In this document: positions 1 to 8,351 of the stretch, one piece after another
Position numbering within the stretch: position 1 is the first letter of the stretch
Layout: every line of letters begins with the position of its first letter
NCBI RefSeq assembly: GCF_001435575.1
Contig: NZ_AZEA01000008.1
Span: 1-64,000 of the forward strand
DNA from: Lentilactobacillus sunkii DSM 19904
GTDB taxonomy: Bacteria > Bacillota > Bacilli > Lactobacillales > Lactobacillaceae
Reading direction: 5' to 3'
DNA length: 64,000 nucleotides
Position numbers and translations under genes: made by a program
Notes under the pieces: model-generated
Databases searched by the model: none
What the model saw: only the letters and a program-made list of their open reading frames with translations
Told to the model about the DNA's origin: nothing

Positions 1-175
1 CTTCCTTGTCTAACAATTGTAGGGCACTTCAAAAACAGGAATAATTGCTTTGTTTCGTTAAACTCTGGGGCCAAGCGCCTCCTTCCGCACTCTATATAAA
101 AAGGCCCCGCACAACTTTTATTGTCCGTGGCCTAATTATAGAAGGATGAAGCTTAATCATTTAATTCGATTTCAA

Positions 176-580
176 TTAATCAGCTGGCATGTAAATGCCC
201 TTGGTGATTTGTGAAGCAAGAACATAGCCATAACCTTTGACATACAAGAATGTCTTAGTCTTTTTAGAATTAGTTTTGTAAACCTTAATTGAGCGGGTTA
301 CCTTATAAGTAACTGCTTTGGTTAACTTGCCCTTTTGAGTGAAGGTTACCTTACCGCCATTTGCATAAATGAGACCCTTGTATAATGGAATGTTCTTCTT
401 AATATGATAGCTCTTTGCTTTAAAGCTCTTAGCACCGTTCTTAGCAATGTTGTAAGTGGTACCCTTCGTCTTTGCTGCAGTAGTAACAGGTGTTGTTGCG
501 GCTGAAACTGCCAGTGGTGCGGCAAATGCCAAAGGTAATGCGAGTGAAGCGACTGTAATCATTGTTGCAAATTTTTTCAT
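176..580 (-). CDS. Small secreted protein of unknown function
   Basis: A 134-residue protein with a clear Sec signal peptide: a MKK start, a hydrophobic stretch to about residue 25 and an A-x-A cleavage site near residues 25-28. The mature part is Lys/Thr/Tyr-rich and basic, with short beta-strand-like segments (KSYHIKKNIPLYKG; YVKGYGYVLASQI). These recall the small cell-surface domains of lactobacilli such as SLAP/DUF5776, but I cannot assign a family. It probably stays electrostatically bound to the wall, because no LPXTG motif is present. A GAAGG ribosome binding site lies about 11 bases before the ATG. It is monocistronic. Confidence 0.75.
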   Translation of the reverse strand: MKKFATMITVASLALPLAFAAPLAVSAATTPVTTAAKTKGTTYNIAKNGAKSFKAKSYHIKKNIPLYKGLIYANGGKVTFTQKGKLTKAVTYKVTRSIKVYKTNSKKTKTFLYVKGYGYVLASQITKGIYMPAD

Positions 581-824
581 AATCAGTACTACCTTCTATA
601 AAGAATAAATCTATTATGCCACGTTACAATCAGATGTCAACGAAATATTCGTGTAACATTAAGCCCTTAAAGAAATATTAATTTAACGGTTACATTTTAT
701 TTATGCACAATCTTAATAATCATGAATAGCTTGGTATAACGCGTTTTTACTAAAAGAAATTCACAATCTTTGGTTGTTTTAGTGTTGGACGATCTTTGTA
801 ACATTTTTGTAAAAATAATTCTAA

Positions 825-855
825 AAAACAAGTACCCATAACGAGTACTTGTTTT
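825..855 (-). terminator. Intrinsic terminator of pyruvate oxidase
   Basis: Perfect 11-bp arms (AAAACAAGTAC / GTACTTGTTTT) with a 9-nt loop. Read on the minus strand the hairpin is followed by a run of six T. It lies 10 nt past the pyruvate oxidase stop. Confidence 0.85.
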
Positions 856-864
856 ATTTGACGA

Positions 865-2619
865 TTAATTTTCTTTGGAACGTAACAATTCTTCCAAAGA
901 TGGTTGTTGCTTACGATCGATATGATATTGCTTTGCGAATCCTTCGGCAGTATCTTCGCCATACTTCTGTGAATCAAGCGGCATGAAAGCAGTTGCGACT
1001 GGATCATCCTGCTTGATCTTGGCATCAATCACGATTGGCTTCTTATTGCCTGACGCTTGGAGATCCTTAATCTTAGCAAATACCTCATCAAGATCTTTGA
1101 TACTCTTCACAGTAAAGCCAATTCCACCAAGGCCTTCACTGACTTTAGCCCAGTCGGCATCGTTCAAATCAACACCGTAGAAGTGTTGCTTAGTCTGCAT
1201 TTGTTCATACCAGATAAAGCCGAAGCGGTCATTTGAGAAGACCACGTTGATAACTGGTAAGCCGTAACGAACTTGAGTTAAGATATCCTGGACAACCATT
1301 GAGAAGCCACCGTCGCCAGATAATGACCATGCTTGGCCATCAGGAACGCTCAATGCACCGGCAATGCCACCAGGAAGGCCAAAGCCCATGGTTGCGAATA
1401 ATCCGGAAATTGCGAAGCGTTGGTTCTTGTTCATTGGTAAGCCACGAACACCCCACTCTGATACATTTCCAGTATCAACAGCGTAGGTATCATTTGGCCC
1501 AGCCATTTCGGCAATCTTCTTAGTAACTGATTCAGCATTCAGACCATCACTGTCATCGTCAGCCAATTGATCCAGCCATTTATCCCAGTTCTTCTTGTTT
1601 TCCTGGTTGGCTTCAAGCCAAGCATCCTTTGGACGGCTCTCGCCAGAATCAATCATGGCTTGGAGATAACTCTTGGCATCAGCAATAACGGCATAGTCAA
1701 CGTCAATTCGCTTACCAATATCGTAAGGGTTGTTGTTAACCTGAATCATCTTGGTATCTTGTGGCCAGAAGTTGGCAAATGGATATTCAGATGCCAGGAA
1801 TAAAATCAAGTCAGCATTTTGAATGGCTTCAAATCCTGACTTGGTACCAAGTCGACCGGTGGTTCCAATAAAGTTTGGATGATCAGTACTGATGACACCA
1901 GTTGCCGGAACACTATTCATAACTGGAATGTTGAATTGTTCCGAGAACTTGCTTAAAGTATCACGGGCACCAAGTAAGCCACGGCCTGCATAGATCAATG
2001 GGTGTTTGGCTTCTTTAATCATCTTAAGGGTGTCATCAACAGCTTTAGGATCAACACTTTGTTTGAAGTTGTCAGCAACCGTTAATGGTGTCTTGGTTGG
2101 TGCATAATCGATTTCTTCAGAAGTTAAGTTCTCAGGAAGAATGACAACAGCAACACCCTTTTGACGATATGCTTCCTTAATTGCCTGATTGACAACGTAT
2201 GGAATCTGATCTGCTGTGGTTACCTGTTTGTTATAAATGGCAACGTCGCTGAACATTGGTGTTTCATCCATTTCCTGGAAGTAGTTGGTGTTCATTGATG
2301 CTTGTGGAACTTGACCAATTAAAGCCAGAACGGGAACGTGGTCCATCTTGGCATCATACAGTCCGTTAAACAGATGAGTGGCGCCAGGGCCGGCAGATCC
2401 AAAGGCAACCCCAATTTTGCCAGTGAATTTAGCATCGGCAGAAGCGGCAATTGCGCCAACCTCTTCATGACGAACTTGGATATATTTCATTTTATCTTTT
2501 TCAAGGTAGAGTCCTTCGACAGTATGATTAATTGAGCCGCCGGGAATTCCATAGACGTGATCAACGCCCCAGTCTTCAAGTACCTTAACTAAAGCTTGTC
2601 CTGCAATCATCTTAGTCAT
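865..2619 (-). CDS. pox: Pyruvate oxidase (ThDP/FAD)
   Basis: Converts pyruvate, phosphate and O2 to acetyl phosphate, CO2 and H2O2. The three domains of the ThDP oxidase family are present. The N-terminal Pyr domain has the catalytic Glu in RHEE (about residue 52) and the GSAGPGATH loop. The central FAD-type domain is followed by the C-terminal PP domain, with SGDGG starting the ThDP/Mg motif and ending in FSND. The open frame runs 17 codons further upstream, but an AAAGGAG site 8 nt before the ATG at 2619 fixes the start at MTKMIAGQ, giving 584 residues, close to other lactobacillar Pox proteins. A cre-like site in the leader suggests repression by CcpA. Acetolactate synthase is a related family, but the overall pattern matches Pox better. 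Confidence 0.93.
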   Translation of the reverse strand: MTKMIAGQALVKVLEDWGVDHVYGIPGGSINHTVEGLYLEKDKMKYIQVRHEEVGAIAASADAKFTGKIGVAFGSAGPGATHLFNGLYDAKMDHVPVLALIGQVPQASMNTNYFQEMDETPMFSDVAIYNKQVTTADQIPYVVNQAIKEAYRQKGVAVVILPENLTSEEIDYAPTKTPLTVADNFKQSVDPKAVDDTLKMIKEAKHPLIYAGRGLLGARDTLSKFSEQFNIPVMNSVPATGVISTDHPNFIGTTGRLGTKSGFEAIQNADLILFLASEYPFANFWPQDTKMIQVNNNPYDIGKRIDVDYAVIADAKSYLQAMIDSGESRPKDAWLEANQENKKNWDKWLDQLADDDSDGLNAESVTKKIAEMAGPNDTYAVDTGNVSEWGVRGLPMNKNQRFAISGLFATMGFGLPGGIAGALSVPDGQAWSLSGDGGFSMVVQDILTQVRYGLPVINVVFSNDRFGFIWYEQMQTKQHFYGVDLNDADWAKVSEGLGGIGFTVKSIKDLDEVFAKIKDLQASGNKKPIVIDAKIKQDDPVATAFMPLDSQKYGEDTAEGFAKQYHIDRKQQPSLEELLRSKEN

Positions 2620-2654
2620 AACAAAATCTCCTTTAATAGATATGATGTCAACGA

Positions 2655-2717
2655 TGTAAGCGTTTGACATCTTTGGTTCAATTATTAATTATAGGCATGC
2701 TGAAAATGGAATGCCAG
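2655..2717 (-). promoter_or_regulatory. Pyruvate oxidase promoter with cre-like operator
   Basis: On the minus strand a TATAAT -10 (2688-2693) lies 18 nt from a CTGGCA -35 (2712-2717). Downstream of it, at 2655-2669, is TGTAAGCGTTTGACA, a catabolite-response-element-like palindrome with one extra base relative to the usual 14-mer. A cre between -10 and the start codon would be expected to repress on rich sugar. The promoter is seen; CcpA binding is inferred. Confidence 0.55.
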
Positions 2718-2800
2718 TATTTAGACTTACTTTTCGTAAGTATTACAAATCGGTTTACTGTTGGCGGAAAAATGATAATGACGAGAATTATAGACACATA

Positions 2801-2838
2801 AAAAGCCAGCCAGTACTTTACGTACAAGCTGACTTTTT
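2801..2838 (-). terminator. Terminator downstream of the Abi gene
   Basis: Imperfect hairpin (AAAAG, AGC and GTAC arm segments pairing with GTAC, GCT and CTTTT around a tttac loop) followed by T5 on the minus strand. It lies about 70 nt beyond the stop of the Abi_2 gene. Confidence 0.6.
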
Positions 2839-2907
2839 GATAACTAACGTTTAGCTGTGCCTTGGTTAGCGAACGATCGAATCGTCCTTTCCTTAATTAA
2901 AAGAATA

Positions 2908-3813
2908 CTAGTTGGTTTCCAGATAGTCAACTAACATATCCATAATTTTAACAAAAGTCACTAAATTCACATTATCAATATACCAGTCCTGATGTCGCTG
3001 AAATCTTAAAATTAATTTCTTTCCCTGATCATACTTATGCGAACCTAGCACATCACTTTGAATTAGTTTATGAAGATAAAACAAAGAGATCAAATCATTA
3101 ACTTTAAGATCACGTAGATTTGAAGATGAAATTCCTATTTCTTTAGACGCCGTCCGAACCGGTGCTGATGGCTTACGTAAAAACTCTTTATCAGAAAATA
3201 GATTCACTAATAGAGGATTGTTGTGTGCGCATGCATTCCGAATATTTTTGGCATATTTAAGGTAATTATGAAACTTTCTTACCGATTTGGATGGCGATCT
3301 TTTTAAATAAAAATCCACAAATAATGATAGCGTACCAAACGTCATTATCTCAAATAAGACCCAAATAGAAGGTTCATTCCCATGCTTCACGTATAAATCA
3401 TGCAAATATCGATTTTTACGAAGGTATGCAATTGTTTGCTGATATGCGTGCTCATTGGCCTTTTTGAAATCAGTAACAATTGAATAACCGTCCTCCTCAT
3501 TATCGTTAGAAATGAGCTCCATTAGCTTTACTTTGATTCCATGCTCAATGTCCAGTGATAAGTCCAACAAATACTCTCTTAAATGCATATCGATCGATGC
3601 AAGATCAATCAAATAAGCAAAGTCCAAGTTATGATATTTATCGTTTAACTCCAAAAAGTTTTTTCGATAGGAGGTCAATTTGAAGTAATAGTTTTTCTGT
3701 TCTAAAACCAATCGCGCTTGTTGTTCGTTTGCTTTCTCAAACTTAATGCCTTTAGATTTCATGTGAACAATCAGTTGTTTAGTGGACATCATTGGCTTGT
3801 CGCTTTTACTCAT
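2908..3813 (-). CDS. Abi_2 (AbiD/AbiF-type) HEPN-domain protein, putative phage-abortive-infection factor
   Basis: A 301-residue all-helical, soluble protein. The N-terminal segment (STKQLIVHMKSKGI ... YRKNFLE) and the 'DLSLDIEHGIKVKLM' block are typical of the Abi_2 family (AbiD, AbiD1, AbiF). Residues 192-197 read RNACAH, the R-x4-H motif of HEPN ribonucleases, so the protein probably cleaves RNA when phage infection triggers it. It stands alone: no partner antitoxin, restriction or prophage gene is adjacent, which is common for AbiF-type genes. An AAAGG site precedes the ATG. Phage defence is known for the family; no phage specificity can be read from the sequence. Confidence 0.8.
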   Translation of the reverse strand: MSKSDKPMMSTKQLIVHMKSKGIKFEKANEQQARLVLEQKNYYFKLTSYRKNFLELNDKYHNLDFAYLIDLASIDMHLREYLLDLSLDIEHGIKVKLMELISNDNEEDGYSIVTDFKKANEHAYQQTIAYLRKNRYLHDLYVKHGNEPSIWVLFEIMTFGTLSLFVDFYLKRSPSKSVRKFHNYLKYAKNIRNACAHNNPLLVNLFSDKEFLRKPSAPVRTASKEIGISSSNLRDLKVNDLISLFYLHKLIQSDVLGSHKYDQGKKLILRFQRHQDWYIDNVNLVTFVKIMDMLVDYLETN

Positions 3814-3938
3814 AGATTTTTACCTTTAATCTCTATTTTTAAAACGATATTACCATAAATTTTGTATTGTTCCAAAACTAAGTTTCTTACTCAAATGGAA
3901 ACAGCTGAAAGGTAATGTACTTGTTCAAATTTAAAAGC

Positions 3939-4886
3939 TCAAAAGTACGTTTTCAAAAATTCCTGCACCCGGCGCTTATAGGCGACCGGATCATACCAAA
4001 AACTCTCCGCGTGAGTCGCGTTTGGCACAATCCAAAGCTGCTTGGGTGCGTGGGTTGCCTGATAGTTTTCGTTCGCCATGTATGCTGGAACATAAGTATC
4101 TTTGCCACCATGGATAAATAAAATTGGCCGGGTATTTTTCTCCAGCTGCTTCACTGATGAAGCACTGTCGAGCCCAAATCCGGCAGCCCGCTTATTGATT
4201 TCACTCACCATTGGTTCTACGGGATATTCGGGCAAATGGTACTGTTTCTTCAGTAGATAAGTTAGTTCTTCTTTGATGCTGGAGTAACCACAGTCGGCAA
4301 TAATCGCTTTGACTTGAGTCGGGAGGCGTTCACCGGAAAGCATTTCAACGGTTGCACCACCCATGCTGACGCCAAACAGGAGTAGTTTGCTGTCCTCACC
4401 AACATGATCAATAACTTGGTCGATCCACTTCAAATAATCCAAACGATCAAGCCAGCCAAAGCTGATGTATTTACCGGCGCTATCGCCATGACCACGGTCG
4501 TCGGGAGTCAGTACGTTGAAACCCATGTCGTGAAACATTTGGGCGTAGTTTGCCATTGTTTCACGGTTTCCCTTATACCCGTGAGCAATAATGACGGTCT
4601 TCTTTGAGATCCCATCCGCAGGGATATATGTGGCAACCATTTTCTTGTCGGGTTCGTCTCGATTGAGGTACCATTCTTCAGAAGGCATGTTGTGGAACCA
4701 GTCAACGTATTTATAGTATTGATCGGCATACTGTTGCTTTTCCTTAGAAGTTTCGGGCACGTAGTCGACTCGTTTAAACGCAATATCAAATAACTTGAGA
4801 CTAACCCAAAAACTGCCGGCCGTAATCGCTGTCAGAGGCAGAATGAATGTTTTAAATGATGATGGTTTGATATTTCGCATTTTCAT
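3939..4886 (-). CDS. Membrane-anchored alpha/beta hydrolase
   Basis: A 315-residue serine hydrolase with an N-terminal hydrophobic anchor (about residues 12-37), so the catalytic domain probably faces outward. The oxyanion loop is AHGYKG, the nucleophile elbow is GVSMGG (Ser174), the acid is GGKDTYVP (Asp263) and the base is NATHAES (His292). This is the BAAT/cinnamoyl-esterase-like group common in lactobacilli; the substrate is not predictable. The open frame extends 21 codons further upstream, but GGGAG sits 12 nt before the ATG at 4886, so MKMRNIK is chosen as the start. Confidence 0.85.
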   Translation of the reverse strand: MKMRNIKPSSFKTFILPLTAITAGSFWVSLKLFDIAFKRVDYVPETSKEKQQYADQYYKYVDWFHNMPSEEWYLNRDEPDKKMVATYIPADGISKKTVIIAHGYKGNRETMANYAQMFHDMGFNVLTPDDRGHGDSAGKYISFGWLDRLDYLKWIDQVIDHVGEDSKLLLFGVSMGGATVEMLSGERLPTQVKAIIADCGYSSIKEELTYLLKKQYHLPEYPVEPMVSEINKRAAGFGLDSASSVKQLEKNTRPILFIHGGKDTYVPAYMANENYQATHAPKQLWIVPNATHAESFWYDPVAYKRRVQEFLKTYF

Positions 4887-5119
4887 TGGTTTTCGCAACT
4901 CCCTATTAATGTTAATCTTAATGGTAGTTATTGCGCTGATTGAAGTCAAACAACTTTACTCTTGTTTAATAAATCAGCAAAAAAGCCCTCAATATTCAAT
5001 AGAACGTCGTCAGAGTTCCACAAATACCAAGTGCTTTTTCTTTCATTTTTATCATTATTTTTAAAATCGATGCGATAATAAATTCATTAATCTATTCCAA
5101 CAAATAAGGTGGTTACATA

Positions 5120-5962
5120 ATGAAGTTCTCAGTTCTCGGACCCGAAGGCACCTTTGCCGACGCGGCCGCAAAAGATTATCTTAAAACCCAGCCAAATGCT
5201 AACGTCCTTTTTGACTACCATCCCTCTTTCGATCAAGTCTACCAAGCTGTTTCCGGTGATGACATCGGTCTTTTGCCACTCGAGAATCAGCTTGACGGTT
5301 ATGTGTCCGCAACTCTTCAACGCTTACAAACCGCCGACGTTACGGAAATCGGCGAGATTACAATTCCGGTCAACTTTGGCTTGGTTGCCAATGTTGCTGA
5401 ATTAAGTCAAATCAAACGGATCTATGTTCAGTTCAAGACGGAGGGGCAATGTCAGAAACTCCTGTCATCGTTACCCAACGTCCAAATTATTACGACTTCT
5501 TCCAATATGGTCTCACTAGAGAAGTTTCAAAGCGGTGAACTCGGTGATGCAGCGATCATTCCCCAATCACAAATGACGGATCTATCACTTCCGTTAATGC
5601 GGGACAATGTTGCCGATCAAGATGACAACAGCACAAGATTCATTATTTTTAAATCCCAGCCTGCCAATCTCGAGAAACTTTCTCGACATCATTTAACGAC
5701 CAATCACTTTAAAGCACCACTCTTTGTTACCCCTTCTTTCAATGATCAACCGGGAACCTTATATGATATCCTCGGTTATTTTGCGGAACACCAACTCAAC
5801 TTGGTCACGCTCATGTCGCTGCCGGTCAAATCCCAACTAGGCGTCTATTCATTTTATTTGGAGCTCTCCGGAACTCGTGAACAACAGGAGGTGCTTTTCA
5901 CAACGCTTCAAAAGATGGCTGCCAAATATCATGTTCACCCCTTAGGCTACTATGCAGTTTGA
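5120..5962 (+). CDS. pheA: Prephenate dehydratase
   Basis: Converts prephenate to phenylpyruvate, the committed step of phenylalanine synthesis. The 280-residue protein opens with LGPEGTFA and carries PLENQLDG and the signature STRF (171-174). A C-terminal ACT domain covers about residues 200-275. The ACT segment has the usual PGTLYDILGYFAEHQLNL, but where Phe-regulated enzymes have ESRP this one reads LMSLP, so feedback inhibition may be altered. It stands alone, with AAGGTGG before the ATG. Its last 13 bp overlap the convergent PanE-like gene, and no terminator separates them. Confidence 0.92.
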   Translation: MKFSVLGPEGTFADAAAKDYLKTQPNANVLFDYHPSFDQVYQAVSGDDIGLLPLENQLDGYVSATLQRLQTADVTEIGEITIPVNFGLVANVAELSQIKRIYVQFKTEGQCQKLLSSLPNVQIITTSSNMVSLEKFQSGELGDAAIIPQSQMTDLSLPLMRDNVADQDDNSTRFIIFKSQPANLEKLSRHHLTTNHFKAPLFVTPSFNDQPGTLYDILGYFAEHQLNLVTLMSLPVKSQLGVYSFYLELSGTREQQEVLFTTLQKMAAKYHVHPLGYYAV

Positions 5963-6951
5963 GCTTGAGGTGCTTCCTGCTTAGCCTTGATAGCTCGTTG
6001 TTTAGCAAGGTTTTGACGATGGAATTCAGCTAAATGAACCGCTTGGGTTACAAACAAATGGGTGCTGGCTTCGTAGTGATATTTGCGTCCAAGTTCGGCA
6101 ATATAGCCGTTTATGTAGTCAACTTCAGTTGGACGGTCCTTGGTCATGTCTTGATACATGGAAGGATAATGAAGCGGCATATCGATTCGGGTATTGTGGT
6201 CAAGGGCAGCCATTTCTTCGTCACGGCTGGATACCAGCTTAATGCCCGCTCTTGCACAGATATCATAGGCTTCATCAATCAGTTGACGACCCATCTGGTA
6301 AGCGCCGGGGAAGTTTCCGAATTCGCCCATTGGTAATTCAAACATCGTACAAATCGTGTTGATAACTGAATTGAAGATAACCTTGGTCATCAATGTCCCA
6401 GTGAAATCGTCGGTTAGAGTGGGATTCATATCAGCCTTTTGCAGTTCATTGAACAATGCTTTGCACATCTTGTCGGGCTTCTCGTTAAGTGGACACATGT
6501 TCATCTTGCCGGCACCACGTTTACCCATGAAGTCAACCTCACCAGGACCAGGAAGAACTGTGGCAATTAAGGCAGTTCCACCAATGATCTTGTCGTCCGC
6601 AAAGTAATTTTGCAGCTTTTCAATATGGCCCATGCCGTTCATACAGGTGAAAGCATATTGATCCTTGTGGAAGAAGTGTTCACAGCGATCCAAGTAATCC
6701 TGGAGCTGCATCTGTTTTGCGAAGAAGATAAACATATCTGGATGTCCATCAAAGGTTTCAGGGGTTTCCAACTTAATTTTGGTTAAATGGCGATCTTTAT
6801 GATCCCGCATGACATATACGCCACCTTGTTCACGAATCTTGTCAATATGTGGCTGCCAAGTATCGATGAAAGTGACATCGTTGCCGGCCTCCTGTAGTAA
6901 AATTCCGTAACGTAATCCCATTGCTCCTGCACCAATCATTGCAAACTTCAT
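5950..6951 (-). CDS. PanE/ApbA-family 2-ketoacid (ketopantoate) reductase
   Basis: A 333-residue NAD(P)H-dependent reductase with the Rossmann motif GAGAMG near the N-terminus and the ketopantoate-reductase core KVIFNSVINTIC, which holds the catalytic Lys and substrate Asn. It is about 30 residues longer than classical PanE owing to a C-terminal tail. Lactococcus lactis PanE is known to be a D-2-hydroxyacid dehydrogenase acting on branched-chain 2-ketoacids. The valine-type T-box leader upstream supports either that role or pantothenate synthesis from 2-ketoisovalerate. The ATG at 6951 is preferred over an in-frame GTG at 6960 because GGAG then has 10 nt of spacing. Confidence 0.85.
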   Translation of the reverse strand: MKFAMIGAGAMGLRYGILLQEAGNDVTFIDTWQPHIDKIREQGGVYVMRDHKDRHLTKIKLETPETFDGHPDMFIFFAKQMQLQDYLDRCEHFFHKDQYAFTCMNGMGHIEKLQNYFADDKIIGGTALIATVLPGPGEVDFMGKRGAGKMNMCPLNEKPDKMCKALFNELQKADMNPTLTDDFTGTLMTKVIFNSVINTICTMFELPMGEFGNFPGAYQMGRQLIDEAYDICARAGIKLVSSRDEEMAALDHNTRIDMPLHYPSMYQDMTKDRPTEVDYINGYIAELGRKYHYEASTHLFVTQAVHLAEFHRQNLAKQRAIKAKQEAPQAQTA

Positions 6952-6995
6952 AAAAATCACTCTCCAATTCCTATTTTTTATTTTTGATTAAAAAA

Positions 6996-7031
6996 AGCGC
7001 CCTTAATCTTATTTCTAAGATTAAGGGCGCT
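6996..7031 (-). terminator. T-box attenuator terminator
   Basis: A perfect 16-bp stem (AGCGCCCTTAATCTTA and its complement) with a 4-nt loop and a run of seven T on the minus strand. It immediately follows the T-box sequence and lies 45 nt before the PanE-like start codon, so it is the conditional terminator of the riboswitch. Confidence 0.92.
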
Positions 7032-7258
7032 TGCGCGTGTTACCACCTAAATTCACGACCTGCTCACACAAATCGTCTCATCATGTACGGCCAAGTCAAT
7101 GACGATACACTGGCACTTTAAGGGGTGCACACCGTGGATACTCATTTCTTCGCATCTACTGCTTAGAGGCTACTTTCATTTCGCGAATCATTATCCCTTC
7201 TCACTTACCGGGACTCCCTGAAATGATTTGGTGAAATTACTCTCCTCATCGCTGCATT
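6996..7258 (-). promoter_or_regulatory. T-box riboswitch leader, probable valine specificity
   Basis: Transcribed on the minus strand between htpX and the PanE-like gene. Stem I starts near 7256 with GATGAGGAGAGTAA. Helix pairs AATCATT/AATGATT and ATTTC/GAAAT enclose the apical region with AGGGAG. The 3' side of the specifier loop reads GAAA-GUA-G before CCUC, which pairs with GAGG. By analogy with the glyQS leader (GAAA-GGC-A) the specifier is GUA, valine, at 7171-7173. The T-box proper (TTTAGGTGGTAACACGCG) is at 7033-7051; its UGGU bulge predicts an A discriminator base, as in tRNA-Val. A TTGACA -35 lies at 7308-7313. The T-box is seen directly; the amino acid is inferred. Confidence 0.88.
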
Positions 7259-7327
7259 TTTTCAATCAAATTTAATGTGCCTATAACTTAACTCATAGAA
7301 TTTTAATTGTCAACGGTAAATTTAAAA

Positions 7328-8335
7328 TTATTTTTCACCCAGCAATCTCTTTAACCGAGCAATCCGCTCATCCAGCGGTGGATGAGTATCAAACATTTTA
7401 ACTAGAAACGGTGTCTTGCCTTGACGGGTCACAGGTTCATTAATGTACAAAGCAGCACCTTTTGCAGTTGGGTTGTCGGTCGGAGTGGAGTCATTCTTAA
7501 GTAACGTGAGTGCATCAATCAATCCTTGCGGGTCTCGGGTCAAGTTAACCCCAGAAACATCAGCCAATGATTCACGTTGGCGGGAAACGGAGAATTGCAG
7601 AATCTGGGCGACCGGGACACCGATAATTCGGATGACCCAGCCACCAAGCCACATGATCAAGCCAAAGGTCAAGATTCCAATTGCAATTGCCCAGCCACCT
7701 TTAGAATCGCTGTCACTATCACTGCCGAACCAACTGAACCACCGACCACCACGAATGAGGCCAATCCCGGCAACAATTAAGACCGTCCCGGCACCGGCAA
7801 TGAAGGTGGTCAAAGCAACGGTAATGGATGATACCCGAATATCATAGTTCTTGATATGAGAAATCTCATGAGCGAGAACTCCTTCCAACTCCTCACGGTT
7901 CATCATTTCTCGAAGACCCTTGGTGACCGCCACGGCGGCATGCTTAGGATCTCGTCCAGTTGCGAACGCATTGGGTGAAGGATCATCGGTCTGATAAATT
8001 GCCGGCATTGGAATATGGGCAACCATTGCCAAGTCACTGACAATGTTAAACAATTCCGGATCATCGGATTCCTGAAGCTGATGCGCATTGGCTGATCTCA
8101 TCAAAATATTGGTTACCTGGGTATAAACAAAAAGTGAGTAGAGTCCGGCACCAATTAAAAAGCCGACCATGGTGTAAGTTGGAATGATCCAGTCAATTGA
8201 GCCTTCATCATCCGTTGCAAGTGCGAATACCAGTCCAATTAGAAACCCAATAATCGCTATTAAAACAACGAAGACTGCCATTACTGACCAGGTTCGCCGT
8301 CGATTTTGCTGAACTTGCTGATTTATGGTGTCCAT
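7328..8335 (-). CDS. htpX: HtpX-like M48 zinc metalloprotease
   Basis: A membrane protease for misfolded membrane proteins. The 335-residue protein has two N-terminal membrane helices (about residues 16-40 and 52-75), the zinc site HEISH (156-160), two further helices (about 168-190 and 213-236), then the downstream ESLAD glutamate ligand and a C-terminal THPPLDERI box typical of HtpX. A short Asp/Ser repeat (GSDSDSDS) lies in the third loop, which is unusual but harmless-looking. It is co-transcribed with lemA, 16 nt upstream, a standard pairing in lactic acid bacteria. No terminator is visible before the T-box leader that follows. Confidence 0.93.
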   Translation of the reverse strand: MDTINQQVQQNRRRTWSVMAVFVVLIAIIGFLIGLVFALATDDEGSIDWIIPTYTMVGFLIGAGLYSLFVYTQVTNILMRSANAHQLQESDDPELFNIVSDLAMVAHIPMPAIYQTDDPSPNAFATGRDPKHAAVAVTKGLREMMNREELEGVLAHEISHIKNYDIRVSSITVALTTFIAGAGTVLIVAGIGLIRGGRWFSWFGSDSDSDSKGGWAIAIGILTFGLIMWLGGWVIRIIGVPVAQILQFSVSRQRESLADVSGVNLTRDPQGLIDALTLLKNDSTPTDNPTAKGAALYINEPVTRQGKTPFLVKMFDTHPPLDERIARLKRLLGEK

Positions 8336-8351
8336 TATCAGTCAGTCCCCT

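Noticed and set aside
1-175. GGGGCC/GGCCCC inverted repeat near 66-107
   Set aside because: Arms are only 6 bp with a loop of about 30 nt and no T tract; not enough to call a terminator or operator.
750-1028. 92-codon open frame on the minus strand in the 3' end of pyruvate oxidase
   Set aside because: It runs across the pyruvate oxidase coding end and its terminator, has no ribosome binding site and reads as out-of-frame noise.
4950-5119. Possible T-box or Phe attenuator before pheA
   Set aside because: No T-box consensus, no conditional terminator and no Phe-rich leader peptide is visible in the 170-bp region.
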